7,481 nucleotides of DNA from Candidatus Omnitrophota bacterium (GTDB lineage Bacteria; Omnitrophota; Gorgyraeia; Gorgyraeales; Gorgyraeaceae): NCBI GenBank assembly GCA_026387215.1, contig JAPLMC010000024.1, forward strand, positions 1 to 7,481. The letters are read 5' to 3'. The translations under genes were made by a program, and so were the position numbers. This document shows positions 1 through 6,872 of this stretch, in pieces; positions within the stretch are counted from its first letter, which is position 1; each line of letters starts with the position of its first letter. The notes beneath the pieces were generated by a model, which was given only the letters and a program-made list of their open reading frames with translations, did no database searches and was not told the DNA's origin.

Positions 1-785
1 CCTCTGAAAAATATCTCTTCTATAATGGGCCCTAAGATAGATACGAATATCGTCAAAAATAATACCACATTGCTTCTTTTTTCCTCGAAAAGCATGTCAA
101 ATACAGGCTGTGGAGGCGACTTATAGCCTATCGCACTCAAAAACAGCATGGACAATATAAGAACTGCAATTAAGATAGGAAGTATAAACATGTAAGCGGT
201 AATACCGGATAAAATATTTTTATAAAATCCCGCACGTGCAATACCTAAATTGGATAATTTTCCCCTGTATTTCACCAGAACAAAACACAATATCACAATC
301 CCTGCGATTATATCTATTAAAAATGTTATTAATATCATAAATAAATTAATATCCATATTAAAATGAAGAGGCTTAGAAATAATGGAACTTGCTGTAATTA
401 GCACATAACCCAAAAACATCACTATAATAACAACCTTGACTACATCCATAATGCCCCATAATACGGGTTTTTTTTCTAAAATCTTTTCAGGTATTATTTT
501 TTCCTTACGAAAAATAAAAACGAGATTCATTAAAACGCCTGTTATAAGCATAAAAAATACTGCAAAAAATCCATATCTGAAAAATATTGCGTTCGGTTTT
601 TTTGATTCAAAAAACAACCTGACCTTTTCTTCTGTAACGCCCATATCTTTAAAAGTCATAGACGAAACGCTCTTTTTATCTGGGGTATCTTTTTTGCGCA
701 TATGCCCTATGCCAAGCAAATTAATACTCAATATAAAAACAATCATCCAAATATATATTTTCTCGCGTTTAATAAAATTTAACAT
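1..785 (-). CDS. CPBP-family (CAAX protease/Rce1-like) intramembrane metalloprotease, N-terminal part, cut by the window edge
   Basis: This open frame starts at an ATG at 785 and is still open at base 1, giving 261 codons. The last visible residues read GPIIEEIFFR, with E256, E257 and R261 forming the EExxxR motif of the CPBP (Abi/Rce1-like, PF02517) membrane proteases, in which a Glu of this motif is catalytic. The remaining family motifs, with further metal-binding His residues, would lie beyond the window. Hydrophobic segments are visible at about residues 10-27, 71-93, 113-133, 148-171, 195-219 and 239-255, so this is a polytopic inner-membrane protein. The motif sits unusually far from the N-terminus, so about 190 residues of extra membrane-associated sequence precede the usual core. 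Substrate is unknown; relatives process prenylated proteins, peptides or bacteriocins. It follows tatD after 68 bases. No clear Shine-Dalgarno precedes the ATG; an in-frame TTG at 827 is a weaker alternative start. Confidence 0.87.
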   Translation of the reverse strand, partial: MLNFIKREKIYIWMIVFILSINLLGIGHMRKKDTPDKKSVSSMTFKDMGVTEEKVRLFFESKKPNAIFFRYGFFAVFFMLITGVLMNLVFIFRKEKIIPEKILEKKPVLWGIMDVVKVVIIVMFLGYVLITASSIISKPLHFNMDINLFMILITFLIDIIAGIVILCFVLVKYRGKLSNLGIARAGFYKNILSGITAYMFILPILIAVLILSMLFLSAIGYKSPPQPVFDMLFEEKRSNVVLFLTIFVSILGPIIEEIFFR

Positions 786-853
786 AACATAATTATTTAG
801 GTTGAGACTAAAACTGAAATTAAGCAATTACTTTTTCAATCTTAATCTCCGCC

Positions 854-1624
854 TTAGCCTTCTAATTTAAACAACTTCTTAGCGTTCTCTGTTGTTATAT
901 TTGCTATTTTATTAAAATCAAACCCTTTTATCTTTGCAACCTCTTCTGCAACATACCTGACATACATAGGTTCATTACGTTTTCCCCTGAAATGCTGAGG
1001 GGCCAGAAACGGCGCATCTGTCTCAAGAAGCAGCCTGTCCATAGGAACTAATTTTACAATTTCCCTTAGGCTGCCGGCATTTTTATATGTAATATTGCAA
1101 GTAAAAGATATAAAAAATCCCATATCTAAACATATCTTTAGAAATTTTTCATCGCCTGAAAAACAATGCATTACGCCATTAACTGAACTACCTATGATAT
1201 TTTTTAAAGTATCAATCATGTCTATGTGAGCATCGCGATTATGTATTATTAAAGGTAAGCTCATGTTTTTTGCAATCTCCAGAAGCCTGATAAATAATTT
1301 TTTCTGATTTTCCTTGGATGAAATATTTTTATAGTAATCTAGCCCGATTTCGCCTATTGCCACAACCTTTGGTTTATTTAAAAAATCTGCGAAAAGTTTA
1401 ATGTCATTATCGTTTACACTGTCAGCTTCATGAGGATGGATACCTGCACTAGCGTAAACGAAATCATTCTCTCCGGCAATTTGTATGGATCGAGCCGTGC
1501 CTTCCATACTGGAGGCGACATTTATAATAACATCTATACCGCTATCTCTGGAACGTTTTAAAACAGCTAGCCTATCATCATTAAAATCTTTAAAATCCAG
1601 ATGGCAATGCGTATCTATCAGCAT
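854..1624 (-). CDS. tatD: TatD family metal-dependent hydrolase (DNase-like)
   Basis: The product is 256 residues, the normal TatD length, and folds as an amidohydrolase-type TIM barrel in the cytoplasm. The metal ligands are all visible: H6 and H8 in DTHCHLD, E92 in IGEIGLDYY, H128 in IIHNRD, H153 in MHCFSG and D203 in ETDAPFLAP. Relatives are Mg/Mn-dependent 3'-5' exonucleases or related hydrolases; the physiological substrate cannot be read from sequence. I chose the ATG at 1624 because the family begins exactly at M-L-I-D-T-H. A longer in-frame version from a TTG at 1678 would add 18 residues that lie inside the preceding gene and resemble nothing in the family. The start overlaps the end of the cysteine desulfurase by 7 nt (ATGCTGA), so translation is probably coupled. 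A tatD gene downstream of metG is a widely conserved bacterial arrangement (yabD after metS in Bacillus). Confidence 0.96.
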   Translation of the reverse strand: MLIDTHCHLDFKDFNDDRLAVLKRSRDSGIDVIINVASSMEGTARSIQIAGENDFVYASAGIHPHEADSVNDNDIKLFADFLNKPKVVAIGEIGLDYYKNISSKENQKKLFIRLLEIAKNMSLPLIIHNRDAHIDMIDTLKNIIGSSVNGVMHCFSGDEKFLKICLDMGFFISFTCNITYKNAGSLREIVKLVPMDRLLLETDAPFLAPQHFRGKRNEPMYVRYVAEEVAKIKGFDFNKIANITTENAKKLFKLEG

Positions 1625-2775
1625 AGAGGAGACATTTTCCTGAGTTTTTCTACTATAGGCGGGATTTCGGCCAGGCAATAATATACATCCTCTTCCGTAT
1701 TCTCATAACCAAAAGAAAACCTCACAGACCCCTGAGCCATATCAGGAGAAACTCCCATAGCTGTCAACACATGCGACGGTTCCAGAGATCCTGAAGTGCA
1801 GGCAGACCCAGTTGAAGCAGATATTCCCTTCATGTCAAAATTCAACACCATTGATTCTCCTTCTATGTATCTGAAACTTATATTAAGCGTGCTTGAAAGC
1901 CTATTCTCAGGATGGCCGTTAAGATATATTTCCTTCAGTTCTTTATTCAAGCCTTCCCACATCTTTTTTGTAAGCTTTTTTAAATGATCGTCATTTTTTT
2001 TCATATCTCTATAAGCGATCTTAACAGCTTTTGCAAAACCAACAATCCCAGGCACATTCTCTGTGCCAGCTCTCTTATTTCTTTCATGATGCCCGCCATG
2101 TTGAAAAGGAGTTATCCTTACGCCTTTCCTTAAATACATTGCCCCTATGCCTTTGGGTCCATAAAGTTTATGGCCTGAAAAAGAACACATGTCAATTCCT
2201 AACTCTTCTACGTCTATTGGCATTTTCCCGAGTACTTGCACGCTATCTGTATGAAAATATATTTTATTTTCGCGCGCTATTTTGGAAATATCTTTTATGG
2301 GCTGTATAGTACCAGTCTCGTTATTTGCAAACATGATAGATATAAGAATTGTATCTTTTCTTATAGCATCTTTTAATTTATCAGTATCCACCATGCCCTG
2401 CTTATCCACAGGAAGATATGTAACATCAAAACCTAATTCTTTTTCTATAAATCTACATGGCTCTAAAACTGCCAGATGCTCTATGCTGGATGTTATTATA
2501 TGCCTTCCTTTATTCAGATTAGCCATTGCAATGCCTTTTATGGCAAAATTATTAGCCTCTGTGCCTCCTGAAGTAAATATAATATCAGTGGCCTCTGTGC
2601 CAAGCGCATTTCCTATTACCTCTCTTGCTTCATCTACTGCATGTCTAGCTTTCTGGCCCATTGAATATACGCTAGAGGCGTTTCCATAATCTTGTATAAA
2701 ATACGGGACCATTGCTTCCAGCACTTCTTTGCAAACAGGCGTTGTAGCATTATGATCAAGATATATCTGCTTCAT
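1618..2775 (-). CDS. nifS: Cysteine desulfurase, NifS/IscS type (PLP-dependent)
   Basis: This 385-residue fold-type I PLP enzyme removes sulfur from L-cysteine, giving alanine and an enzyme persulfide that feeds Fe-S cluster assembly and tRNA thiolation in the cytoplasm. Visible signatures are YLDHNATT at 5-12, SGGTEANN at 69-76, H100 over the PLP ring, D177 and Q180 in HTDSVQ, the PLP lysine K203 in SGHKLYGPKG, ERNKRAGTEN at 231-240, and the sulfur-carrying C326 in GSACTSGSLEPSHVL. The long loop around C326 is typical of group I (NifS/IscS) rather than SufS enzymes. The name nifS is a family label; no nitrogen-fixation genes are seen. The ATG at 2775 is preferred because AAGGAG lies 7 nt upstream; an in-frame TTG at 2781 is too close to it. 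The gene follows metG by 60 nt and overlaps tatD by 7 nt. No scaffold gene (IscU/NifU) is in the window. Confidence 0.95.
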   Translation of the reverse strand: MKQIYLDHNATTPVCKEVLEAMVPYFIQDYGNASSVYSMGQKARHAVDEAREVIGNALGTEATDIIFTSGGTEANNFAIKGIAMANLNKGRHIITSSIEHLAVLEPCRFIEKELGFDVTYLPVDKQGMVDTDKLKDAIRKDTILISIMFANNETGTIQPIKDISKIARENKIYFHTDSVQVLGKMPIDVEELGIDMCSFSGHKLYGPKGIGAMYLRKGVRITPFQHGGHHERNKRAGTENVPGIVGFAKAVKIAYRDMKKNDDHLKKLTKKMWEGLNKELKEIYLNGHPENRLSSTLNISFRYIEGESMVLNFDMKGISASTGSACTSGSLEPSHVLTAMGVSPDMAQGSVRFSFGYENTEEDVYYCLAEIPPIVEKLRKMSPLC

Positions 2776-2782
2776 ATTCAAA

Positions 2783-2788
2783 CTCCTT
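2783..2788 (-). promoter_or_regulatory. Shine-Dalgarno of the cysteine desulfurase gene
   Basis: On the minus strand AAGGAG stands 7 nt before the ATG at 2775. It is one of the clearest ribosome binding sites in the window and decides the start, because the competing in-frame TTG at 2781 would leave only 1 nt of spacing. Confidence 0.85.
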
Positions 2789-2807
2789 CTATTAAAGCCT
2801 TAACAAC

Positions 2808-2842
2808 AACTTGACAAAGTAACATTGTAAATTTGTCAAGTT
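2808..2842. repeat. Palindromic intergenic repeat, copy 1 (diverged), overlapping the end of metG
   Basis: AACTTGACAAA (2808-2818) and TTTGTCAAGTT (2832-2842) form a perfect 11-bp inverted repeat around a 13-base centre. Inside are two further partial half-sites, TAACA (2820-2824) and TGTAA (2826-2830), so four TGACA/TGTCA-like half-sites are arranged around one centre, at 8-nt steps on each side. The same architecture occurs in the copies at 6873-6917 and 6961-7005. This copy lacks their CATAAAG heptamers. The metG stop codon (2836-2838) lies within the rightmost half-site. On the minus strand no T-run follows the hairpin in the direction of transcription, so it is not a standard terminator for metG. 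Confidence 0.75.
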
Positions 2843-4377
2843 TTTGTGTCAATTCTGGGAAATAAAGGTGCTCCCTTATTAATCTTTGTGCCTGGTTTCA
2901 ATAAACCCCACTTTAAATCACTGAAATTTCTATTTTCTGCATTCTTAAGGCCAAGTTGACCTGCTATCTTAACTGATGTATCCGGCATAAACGGCATCAA
3001 AGCTACTGACACTATTCTCAGGATTTCGCAAAGGTCATACATCATATCTTTTAACTCGTCCTGCTTGTTTTCTTTTGCTAGTTTCCATGGAGCTTTCTGC
3101 TCTATAAATTTATTGGCGATATTTATCAAACTCCATATACTATTAAGAGAGTAACTAAAATCTATATTATCCATACCTTTTTTAATCTCAGAATCAAGCA
3201 AACAGGCTTTATCAATAAGCGCCTTGGTGATTTCATCAGAATATTTTAGATCCCTCCTTTCAGGAATATTGCCTGCAAAATATTTTTCTACCATTGTCAG
3301 AGTCCTATGCAAAAGATTGCCAAGATCATTTGCGAGATCGCTGTTAATTCTAACGATCAACGCCTCTTCCGAAAATGAACCATCTGCGCCAAACTGCACC
3401 TCTTTCAAAAGAAATAATCTGTACGCATCTACGCCAAACCTTGAAACCATGCTTCCGGGATCTATAGCATTGCCTTTTGACTTAGACATCTTGTCTCCGC
3501 CCACCTTCCACCAACCGTGGGCAAATACTGTCCTTGGCAACTCCAAGCCTATTGCGTGAAGCATTATGGGCCAATAAACTGTATGCGGCCTCAGGATATC
3601 TTTGCCTATCATATGCATATCAGCTGGCCAGAATTTTTTAAACTTTTCAGGATTATCTTTATAGCCGCAAACGCTTATATAATTTATCAAGGCATCGAAC
3701 CATACATATGTAACGTGGTCTTTGCTAAACGGAATATCAATGCCCCATGAAAGTCTTGAACGCGGTCTTGATACACAAAGATCGTTCAAGGGATTTTTTA
3801 GAAAACTCAATATCTCGTTTTTCCTTATAACAGGCTTTATAAAATCCTCATGCGAATTTATATAGTCTATTAGCCAGTTCTGGTATTTGGAAAGCCTGAA
3901 AAAGAAATTTTTTTCTTTTATCTCTTCAACCTTACGCTTGCAATCAGGACACAGATCATCTACTAGCTGAGCTTTTGTCCAAAAACTTTCGCATGGCGTG
4001 CAATACCATCCACTGTATTCGCCTTCATAAAGATCTCCCTTTTCGTAAAGCGCATTAAGGACATCTTTTACTACATCTTCGTGCCTTTTCTCCGTAGTGC
4101 GGATAAAATCATCATAAGATATATCCAGTTTTTTCCACAGATCTTTAAATGTAGGCACAATGCTGTCCACAAATACCTTTGGTTCCATAGCTTTTGATTC
4201 AGCAACATCTTTTATCTTCTGGCCATGCTCATCGCTGCCAGTGGCAAACAAAACTTCATAGCCCATAAGCCTTTTATATCTTGCAAGCGTATCGCAGGCT
4301 ATGTTGGTATAAGAATGGCCTATATGAGGAGTGCTGTTTACGTAATATAATGGTGTGGTGATGTAAAATTTTGGCAT
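2836..4377 (-). CDS. metG: Methionyl-tRNA synthetase (short form, no C-terminal tRNA-binding domain)
   Basis: This class I aminoacyl-tRNA synthetase charges tRNA-Met with methionine in the cytoplasm. The 513-residue product shows HIGH at 18-21, SDEHGQKI from 48, a single zinc knuckle with C126, C129, C143 and C146, SRPRSRLSWGI at 203-213, WFDAL at 226-230 and KMSKS at 296-300. The helical anticodon-binding domain follows, with W431 in KAPWKLAK as the probable anticodon-contacting tryptophan. It stops soon after the catalytic and anticodon domains and lacks the ~110-residue EMAP/Trbp111-like domain of the ~650-residue Bacillus and E. coli types; short forms are common in bacteria. P264, in the segment ILRPHTVYW, stands where most MetRS have Phe next to the conserved His. 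The ATG at 4377 matches the family N-terminus, though no Shine-Dalgarno is evident. The gene lies 77 nt after ricT, and its stop codon is within a palindromic repeat. Confidence 0.98.
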   Translation of the reverse strand: MPKFYITTPLYYVNSTPHIGHSYTNIACDTLARYKRLMGYEVLFATGSDEHGQKIKDVAESKAMEPKVFVDSIVPTFKDLWKKLDISYDDFIRTTEKRHEDVVKDVLNALYEKGDLYEGEYSGWYCTPCESFWTKAQLVDDLCPDCKRKVEEIKEKNFFFRLSKYQNWLIDYINSHEDFIKPVIRKNEILSFLKNPLNDLCVSRPRSRLSWGIDIPFSKDHVTYVWFDALINYISVCGYKDNPEKFKKFWPADMHMIGKDILRPHTVYWPIMLHAIGLELPRTVFAHGWWKVGGDKMSKSKGNAIDPGSMVSRFGVDAYRLFLLKEVQFGADGSFSEEALIVRINSDLANDLGNLLHRTLTMVEKYFAGNIPERRDLKYSDEITKALIDKACLLDSEIKKGMDNIDFSYSLNSIWSLINIANKFIEQKAPWKLAKENKQDELKDMMYDLCEILRIVSVALMPFMPDTSVKIAGQLGLKNAENRNFSDLKWGLLKPGTKINKGAPLFPRIDTKT

Positions 4378-4404
4378 TTAAATAATTTAAAAAACTATAA
4401 ACCG

Positions 4405-4438
4405 TAAGTTTTAAGTTTAAAATTTATGGCTTAAAACT
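4405..4438. repeat. AT-rich inverted repeat with tandem heptamers between ricT and metG
   Basis: The 77-nt spacer between ricT and metG contains AGTTTTAAG (4407-4415) and CTTAAAACT (4430-4438), a perfect 9-bp inverted repeat around 14 bases. The left arm overlaps two exact tandem copies of the heptamer TAAGTTT (4405-4418). The GC content of the stem is low, so a stable RNA hairpin is doubtful. On the minus strand the hairpin is followed, after about 17 bases, by a run of six T (4391-4386), which leaves a weak attenuator or terminator possible but not supported. Confidence 0.5.
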
Positions 4439-4454
4439 AAATATTTTTACTTTT

Positions 4455-5240
4455 TTATTTATTATAATCCAACTCTATGTGTTTCCCCTCTTCTAACGCA
4501 ACAACCACCTTTCGCTTTAAGGCGTTTACGCTTATGACTTTGCCCTTGCCTTCAGGTAAAGTTATCTTTTCGCCTTCTTTAGGCAAACCTTTCAAATATT
4601 TTTTATAATTTTCATATTCATAAGAGAGACAGCACATGAGCCTGCCGCATACGCCAGAAATCTTAGTGGGATTCAGAGATAGATTCTGTTCTTTTGCCAT
4701 TCTGATTGTAACTGCGTCAAAACCTTTTAAGAAACTAGCGCAGCAAAGAGCCCTTCCACAATGCCCAAATCCTCCAAGCATCCTAGCTTCATCTCTCACA
4801 CCTATTTGTTTCAATTCTATCCGAACTTTGAAAATATGCGCCAGATCTTTGACTAACTCTCTAAAATCAACCCTATCCTCAGAAGTGAAATAAAAAATAA
4901 GCTTTGTGCCGTCAAACGAATATTCTGCATCAATAAGCTTCATGTCAAGTTTGCGTTCCTGTATCTTCTTCACGCATATCTGAAACGCTTCTTTCGTGCG
5001 TTTCTTATTTTCATTTATCTGGTTATTATCTTCCTGGGTGGCGATGCGTATAATCTTTTTTAAAGGCTTCTTAAGATCTTCTTCGGAAACCTTCTCCGGT
5101 ATACACATAACCTGCGCATAGTCCTGGCCACGCTCTGCGTCTATTATTACATAATCACCTACCTTAGCTTCCAAACCATTTGCATCATACAAAACTATAT
5201 TACCTGATTCTCTTATTCTCAATTCTATGATTCCATGCAT
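4455..5240 (-). CDS. ricT: PSP1-domain protein RicT (YaaT family)
   Basis: The product is 261 residues, close to the ~275 of Bacillus YaaT/RicT, and shares its diagnostic stretches: YFTSEDRVDFRELVKDLAHI at about 117-136, KQIGVRDEARMLGG at 144-157 and AKEQNLSLNPTKISG at 182-196. Two cysteine clusters, C161/C166/C167 in CGRALCC and C198/C203/C204 in CGRLMCC, correspond to the conserved cysteines of this family. In Bacillus RicT works with RicA and RicF in an Fe-S-bearing complex that assists RNase Y in mRNA processing, sporulation and competence. Whether that role holds here is inference, since neither partner is in the window. No membrane segment is visible, so it is cytosolic. The ATG at 5240 follows the holB stop after 2 nt, with GAAAGG about 9 nt upstream. 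The tmk-holB-ricT order is the Bacillus order without the intervening genes. Confidence 0.97.
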   Translation of the reverse strand: MHGIIELRIRESGNIVLYDANGLEAKVGDYVIIDAERGQDYAQVMCIPEKVSEEDLKKPLKKIIRIATQEDNNQINENKKRTKEAFQICVKKIQERKLDMKLIDAEYSFDGTKLIFYFTSEDRVDFRELVKDLAHIFKVRIELKQIGVRDEARMLGGFGHCGRALCCASFLKGFDAVTIRMAKEQNLSLNPTKISGVCGRLMCCLSYEYENYKKYLKGLPKEGEKITLPEGKGKVISVNALKRKVVVALEEGKHIELDYNK

Positions 5241-5242
5241 AT

Positions 5243-6214
5243 CTATTGCCTTTCTAATTCAAGCGCCATATTAAAAAGCGCCATCTTTGGGTTTATATTT
5301 CTTTTTACATAATTTATGGTATTTATAATGCTGGTGATATCTCTTTCTATTTTTTCTGCGGAAAACCTGGCAGAATAAGAAAATATCTCCTGAATCCTGT
5401 CCATATTCAGAAAAATAGTCTTGTCTTCCGTAAATTTAGATATAAGCAAATCCCTATACCAGAATAAAAGCATCTGAAGAGATTCCTTCAAGTCGGAATA
5501 TTTTTTTTCGTCGCAAACTTCTTCCCTAAACATAGCTCTTTTTCTGAAGAAAAAGTCATTTAACATCTTATCCCGCTCTCTAATCTTATCCTTATCTTTA
5601 AAAGCTACGGCCATGCCTGGGCTACCGAGCGTCATATGCGAAAATAAAACCGCTTCATCTTCGCTGAAACCATGCCTTTTGATAAGTAGCTCCTGAATCT
5701 GCGCCTGAGGCAAGAGGCCGAACTTCACAAGCTTACATCTGGAAATAACGGTAGGCAAAAGACCGGAAACGCGCGATGTGGTCAATATAAATATCTGGTT
5801 ATCGCGAGGCTCTTCCAAAATCTTTAAAAGCGCGTTCTGAGATTCTTCATTCATATCTTCTGCGTAAATTATTATAAATATTTTTTTTTTTGCATCGTAC
5901 GGTTTCAGGCTTGCCTGATAAATTATATCTCTTATTTTATCTATCTTGATGAAGCTGGATTCCTTTTCCTTATGTATGATAAATACATCCGGATGATTTA
6001 AAGAATTTATCTTGCTACACGAAATACATTCCTCGCAAGCATCAAAGCCTTTTTTTTCGCAATTGATAGCCTTGGCAAATTCTATGCTTACAGAACGCTT
6101 CCCAACACTATCTGGCCCGACAAAAAGATGCGCGCCATTAATTTCATCTTTCTCTAACATGCTATGTAATACTCTTATTGCTCTATCCTGGCCTATTATA
6201 TTTGCAAATGACAT
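5243..6214 (-). CDS. holB: DNA polymerase III delta prime subunit
   Basis: This 323-residue AAA+-like subunit of the clamp loader helps open the sliding clamp during replication. The N-terminus NIIGQDRAIRVL and HLFVGPDSVGKRS (29-41) mark the degenerate Walker A, where the usual Ser/Thr after the lysine is R40. A zinc module follows with C52, C60, C63 and C66. The Walker B region lacks its acidic pair (IIIYAEDMNEE, 114-124), while QNALLKILEEP (126-136) and the SRC motif at 158-160, which carries the trans-acting arginine finger, are kept. This pattern fits a subunit that does not hydrolyse ATP itself but completes a neighbour's site, as known for delta prime, and argues against DnaX. The C-terminal ~110 residues form the helical collar domain. 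The ATG at 6214 lies inside tmk (19-nt overlap) with GGGAG 6 nt upstream. Confidence 0.96.
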   Translation of the reverse strand: MSFANIIGQDRAIRVLHSMLEKDEINGAHLFVGPDSVGKRSVSIEFAKAINCEKKGFDACEECISCSKINSLNHPDVFIIHKEKESSFIKIDKIRDIIYQASLKPYDAKKKIFIIIYAEDMNEESQNALLKILEEPRDNQIFILTTSRVSGLLPTVISRCKLVKFGLLPQAQIQELLIKRHGFSEDEAVLFSHMTLGSPGMAVAFKDKDKIRERDKMLNDFFFRKRAMFREEVCDEKKYSDLKESLQMLLFWYRDLLISKFTEDKTIFLNMDRIQEIFSYSARFSAEKIERDITSIINTINYVKRNINPKMALFNMALELERQ

Positions 6215-6849
6215 ATCGTTCTCCCGTATGAAAATATCTTTAAGGCTATTTTCCTTATTATATCCTGCGTTTCTTCCATCTTTCCTATAGCGGATATAAT
6301 TTTTATTCTTTTTGACTCTTTTTTTGCAATAGAAAGATAGCCGTTTCTTACCTTATTATGATAAAGAATTGATTTCCGCTCCATCCTATCTTTTGATTTT
6401 CCAGCTCTTAAAAGACCAATTTTAGCGTCTATGTCAAGCAAAAATGTAACGTCAGGCTTTAGGCCTTTTGTAACAACTCCAGCTATATTATCTATTACTA
6501 CCTTTAGGTTCATGCCCCCGGCATATCCCTGGTAAGCAAGAGTAGCATCGGTAAACCTGTCGCATACTACAATCTTTCCTTGTTTAAGCGCAGGTAAAAT
6601 TTTCTCCTCTACTATCTGGGCTCTCGCTGCCATATATAAGAGCATCTCACAGCCTACATCCATGCCTTTATTTTTCGGATCTAGAAGTATTTTACGTATC
6701 TTTTCGCTTATCAATGTGCCGCCTGGCTCGCGTGTATGTAAAACTTTAAAATTTTTCTTACGTAAAAACTCGCACAATAGTCTGGAATGCGTTGTCTTTC
6801 CGCTTCCTTCAGGGCCTTCAAAAGTTATAAATATTCCTCGTTTTAACAT
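6196..6849 (-). CDS. tmk: Thymidylate kinase (dTMP kinase)
   Basis: This 217-residue cytosolic kinase phosphorylates dTMP to dTDP with ATP, the step that leads to dTTP for DNA synthesis. The P-loop is GPEGSGKTT at 12-20. TREPGGT at 39-45 and CDRFTDATLAYQG at 96-108 match the family's nucleotide-binding motifs; the more usual form of the second is DRYxDSTxAYQG, so Phe and Ala replace Tyr and Ser. The LID region around 147-172 carries several basic residues and ends in VRNGYLSIA. Length is close to the usual 205-215 residues, with a short extra tail that overlaps holB by 19 nt. An in-frame TAA two codons upstream fixes ATG 6849 as the earliest start. A GGGGAG stretch lies 15 nt upstream, further than normal for a Shine-Dalgarno. 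It opens the tmk-holB-ricT unit after a 165-nt spacer containing two palindromic repeats. Confidence 0.97.
   Translation of the reverse strand: MLKRGIFITFEGPEGSGKTTHSRLLCEFLRKKNFKVLHTREPGGTLISEKIRKILLDPKNKGMDVGCEMLLYMAARAQIVEEKILPALKQGKIVVCDRFTDATLAYQGYAGGMNLKVVIDNIAGVVTKGLKPDVTFLLDIDAKIGLLRAGKSKDRMERKSILYHNKVRNGYLSIAKKESKRIKIISAIGKMEETQDIIRKIALKIFSYGRTICHLQI
6221..6225 (-). promoter_or_regulatory. Shine-Dalgarno of holB, inside the 3' end of tmk
   Basis: GGGAG on the minus strand lies 6 nt before the holB ATG at 6214. Because it sits within tmk coding sequence and holB overlaps the tmk end by 19 nt, translation of holB is probably linked to that of tmk. Confidence 0.75.
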
Positions 6850-6872
6850 AAGTTATAATAACTACTCCCCAA

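Noticed and set aside
436..792. 118-codon plus-strand open frame
   Set aside because: It lies antisense to the CPBP protease gene, whose minus frame runs unbroken across the region and ends in a recognisable EExxxR motif. The plus-strand product resembles nothing I know.
786..853. Search for a promoter or small gene between tatD and the CPBP gene
   Set aside because: GGCGGAG after the tatD stop looks like a ribosome binding site but no ATG or GTG follows at usable distance, and the TTG that does opens only a four-codon frame. No convincing -35/-10 pair was found.
1625..1678. 18-residue N-terminal extension of TatD from a TTG
   Set aside because: It lies within nifS coding sequence, has no family counterpart, and the ATG at 1624 starts the protein exactly at the conserved DTHCH segment.
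2031..2689. Overlapping plus-strand open frames opposite the cysteine desulfurase
   Set aside because: The minus strand encodes a fully conserved NifS/IscS enzyme here; the plus frames are its shadows.
2808..2845. Plus-strand intrinsic terminator (11-bp stem followed by TTTTT)
   Set aside because: No plus-strand gene precedes it, the stem is AT-rich with a 13-base loop, and the T-run is partly the AAA codon region at the metG end read from the other strand.
3224..3750. Plus-strand open frames opposite metG
   Set aside because: They are antisense to the zinc-knuckle, catalytic and KMSKS regions of MetRS and show no protein-family motif.
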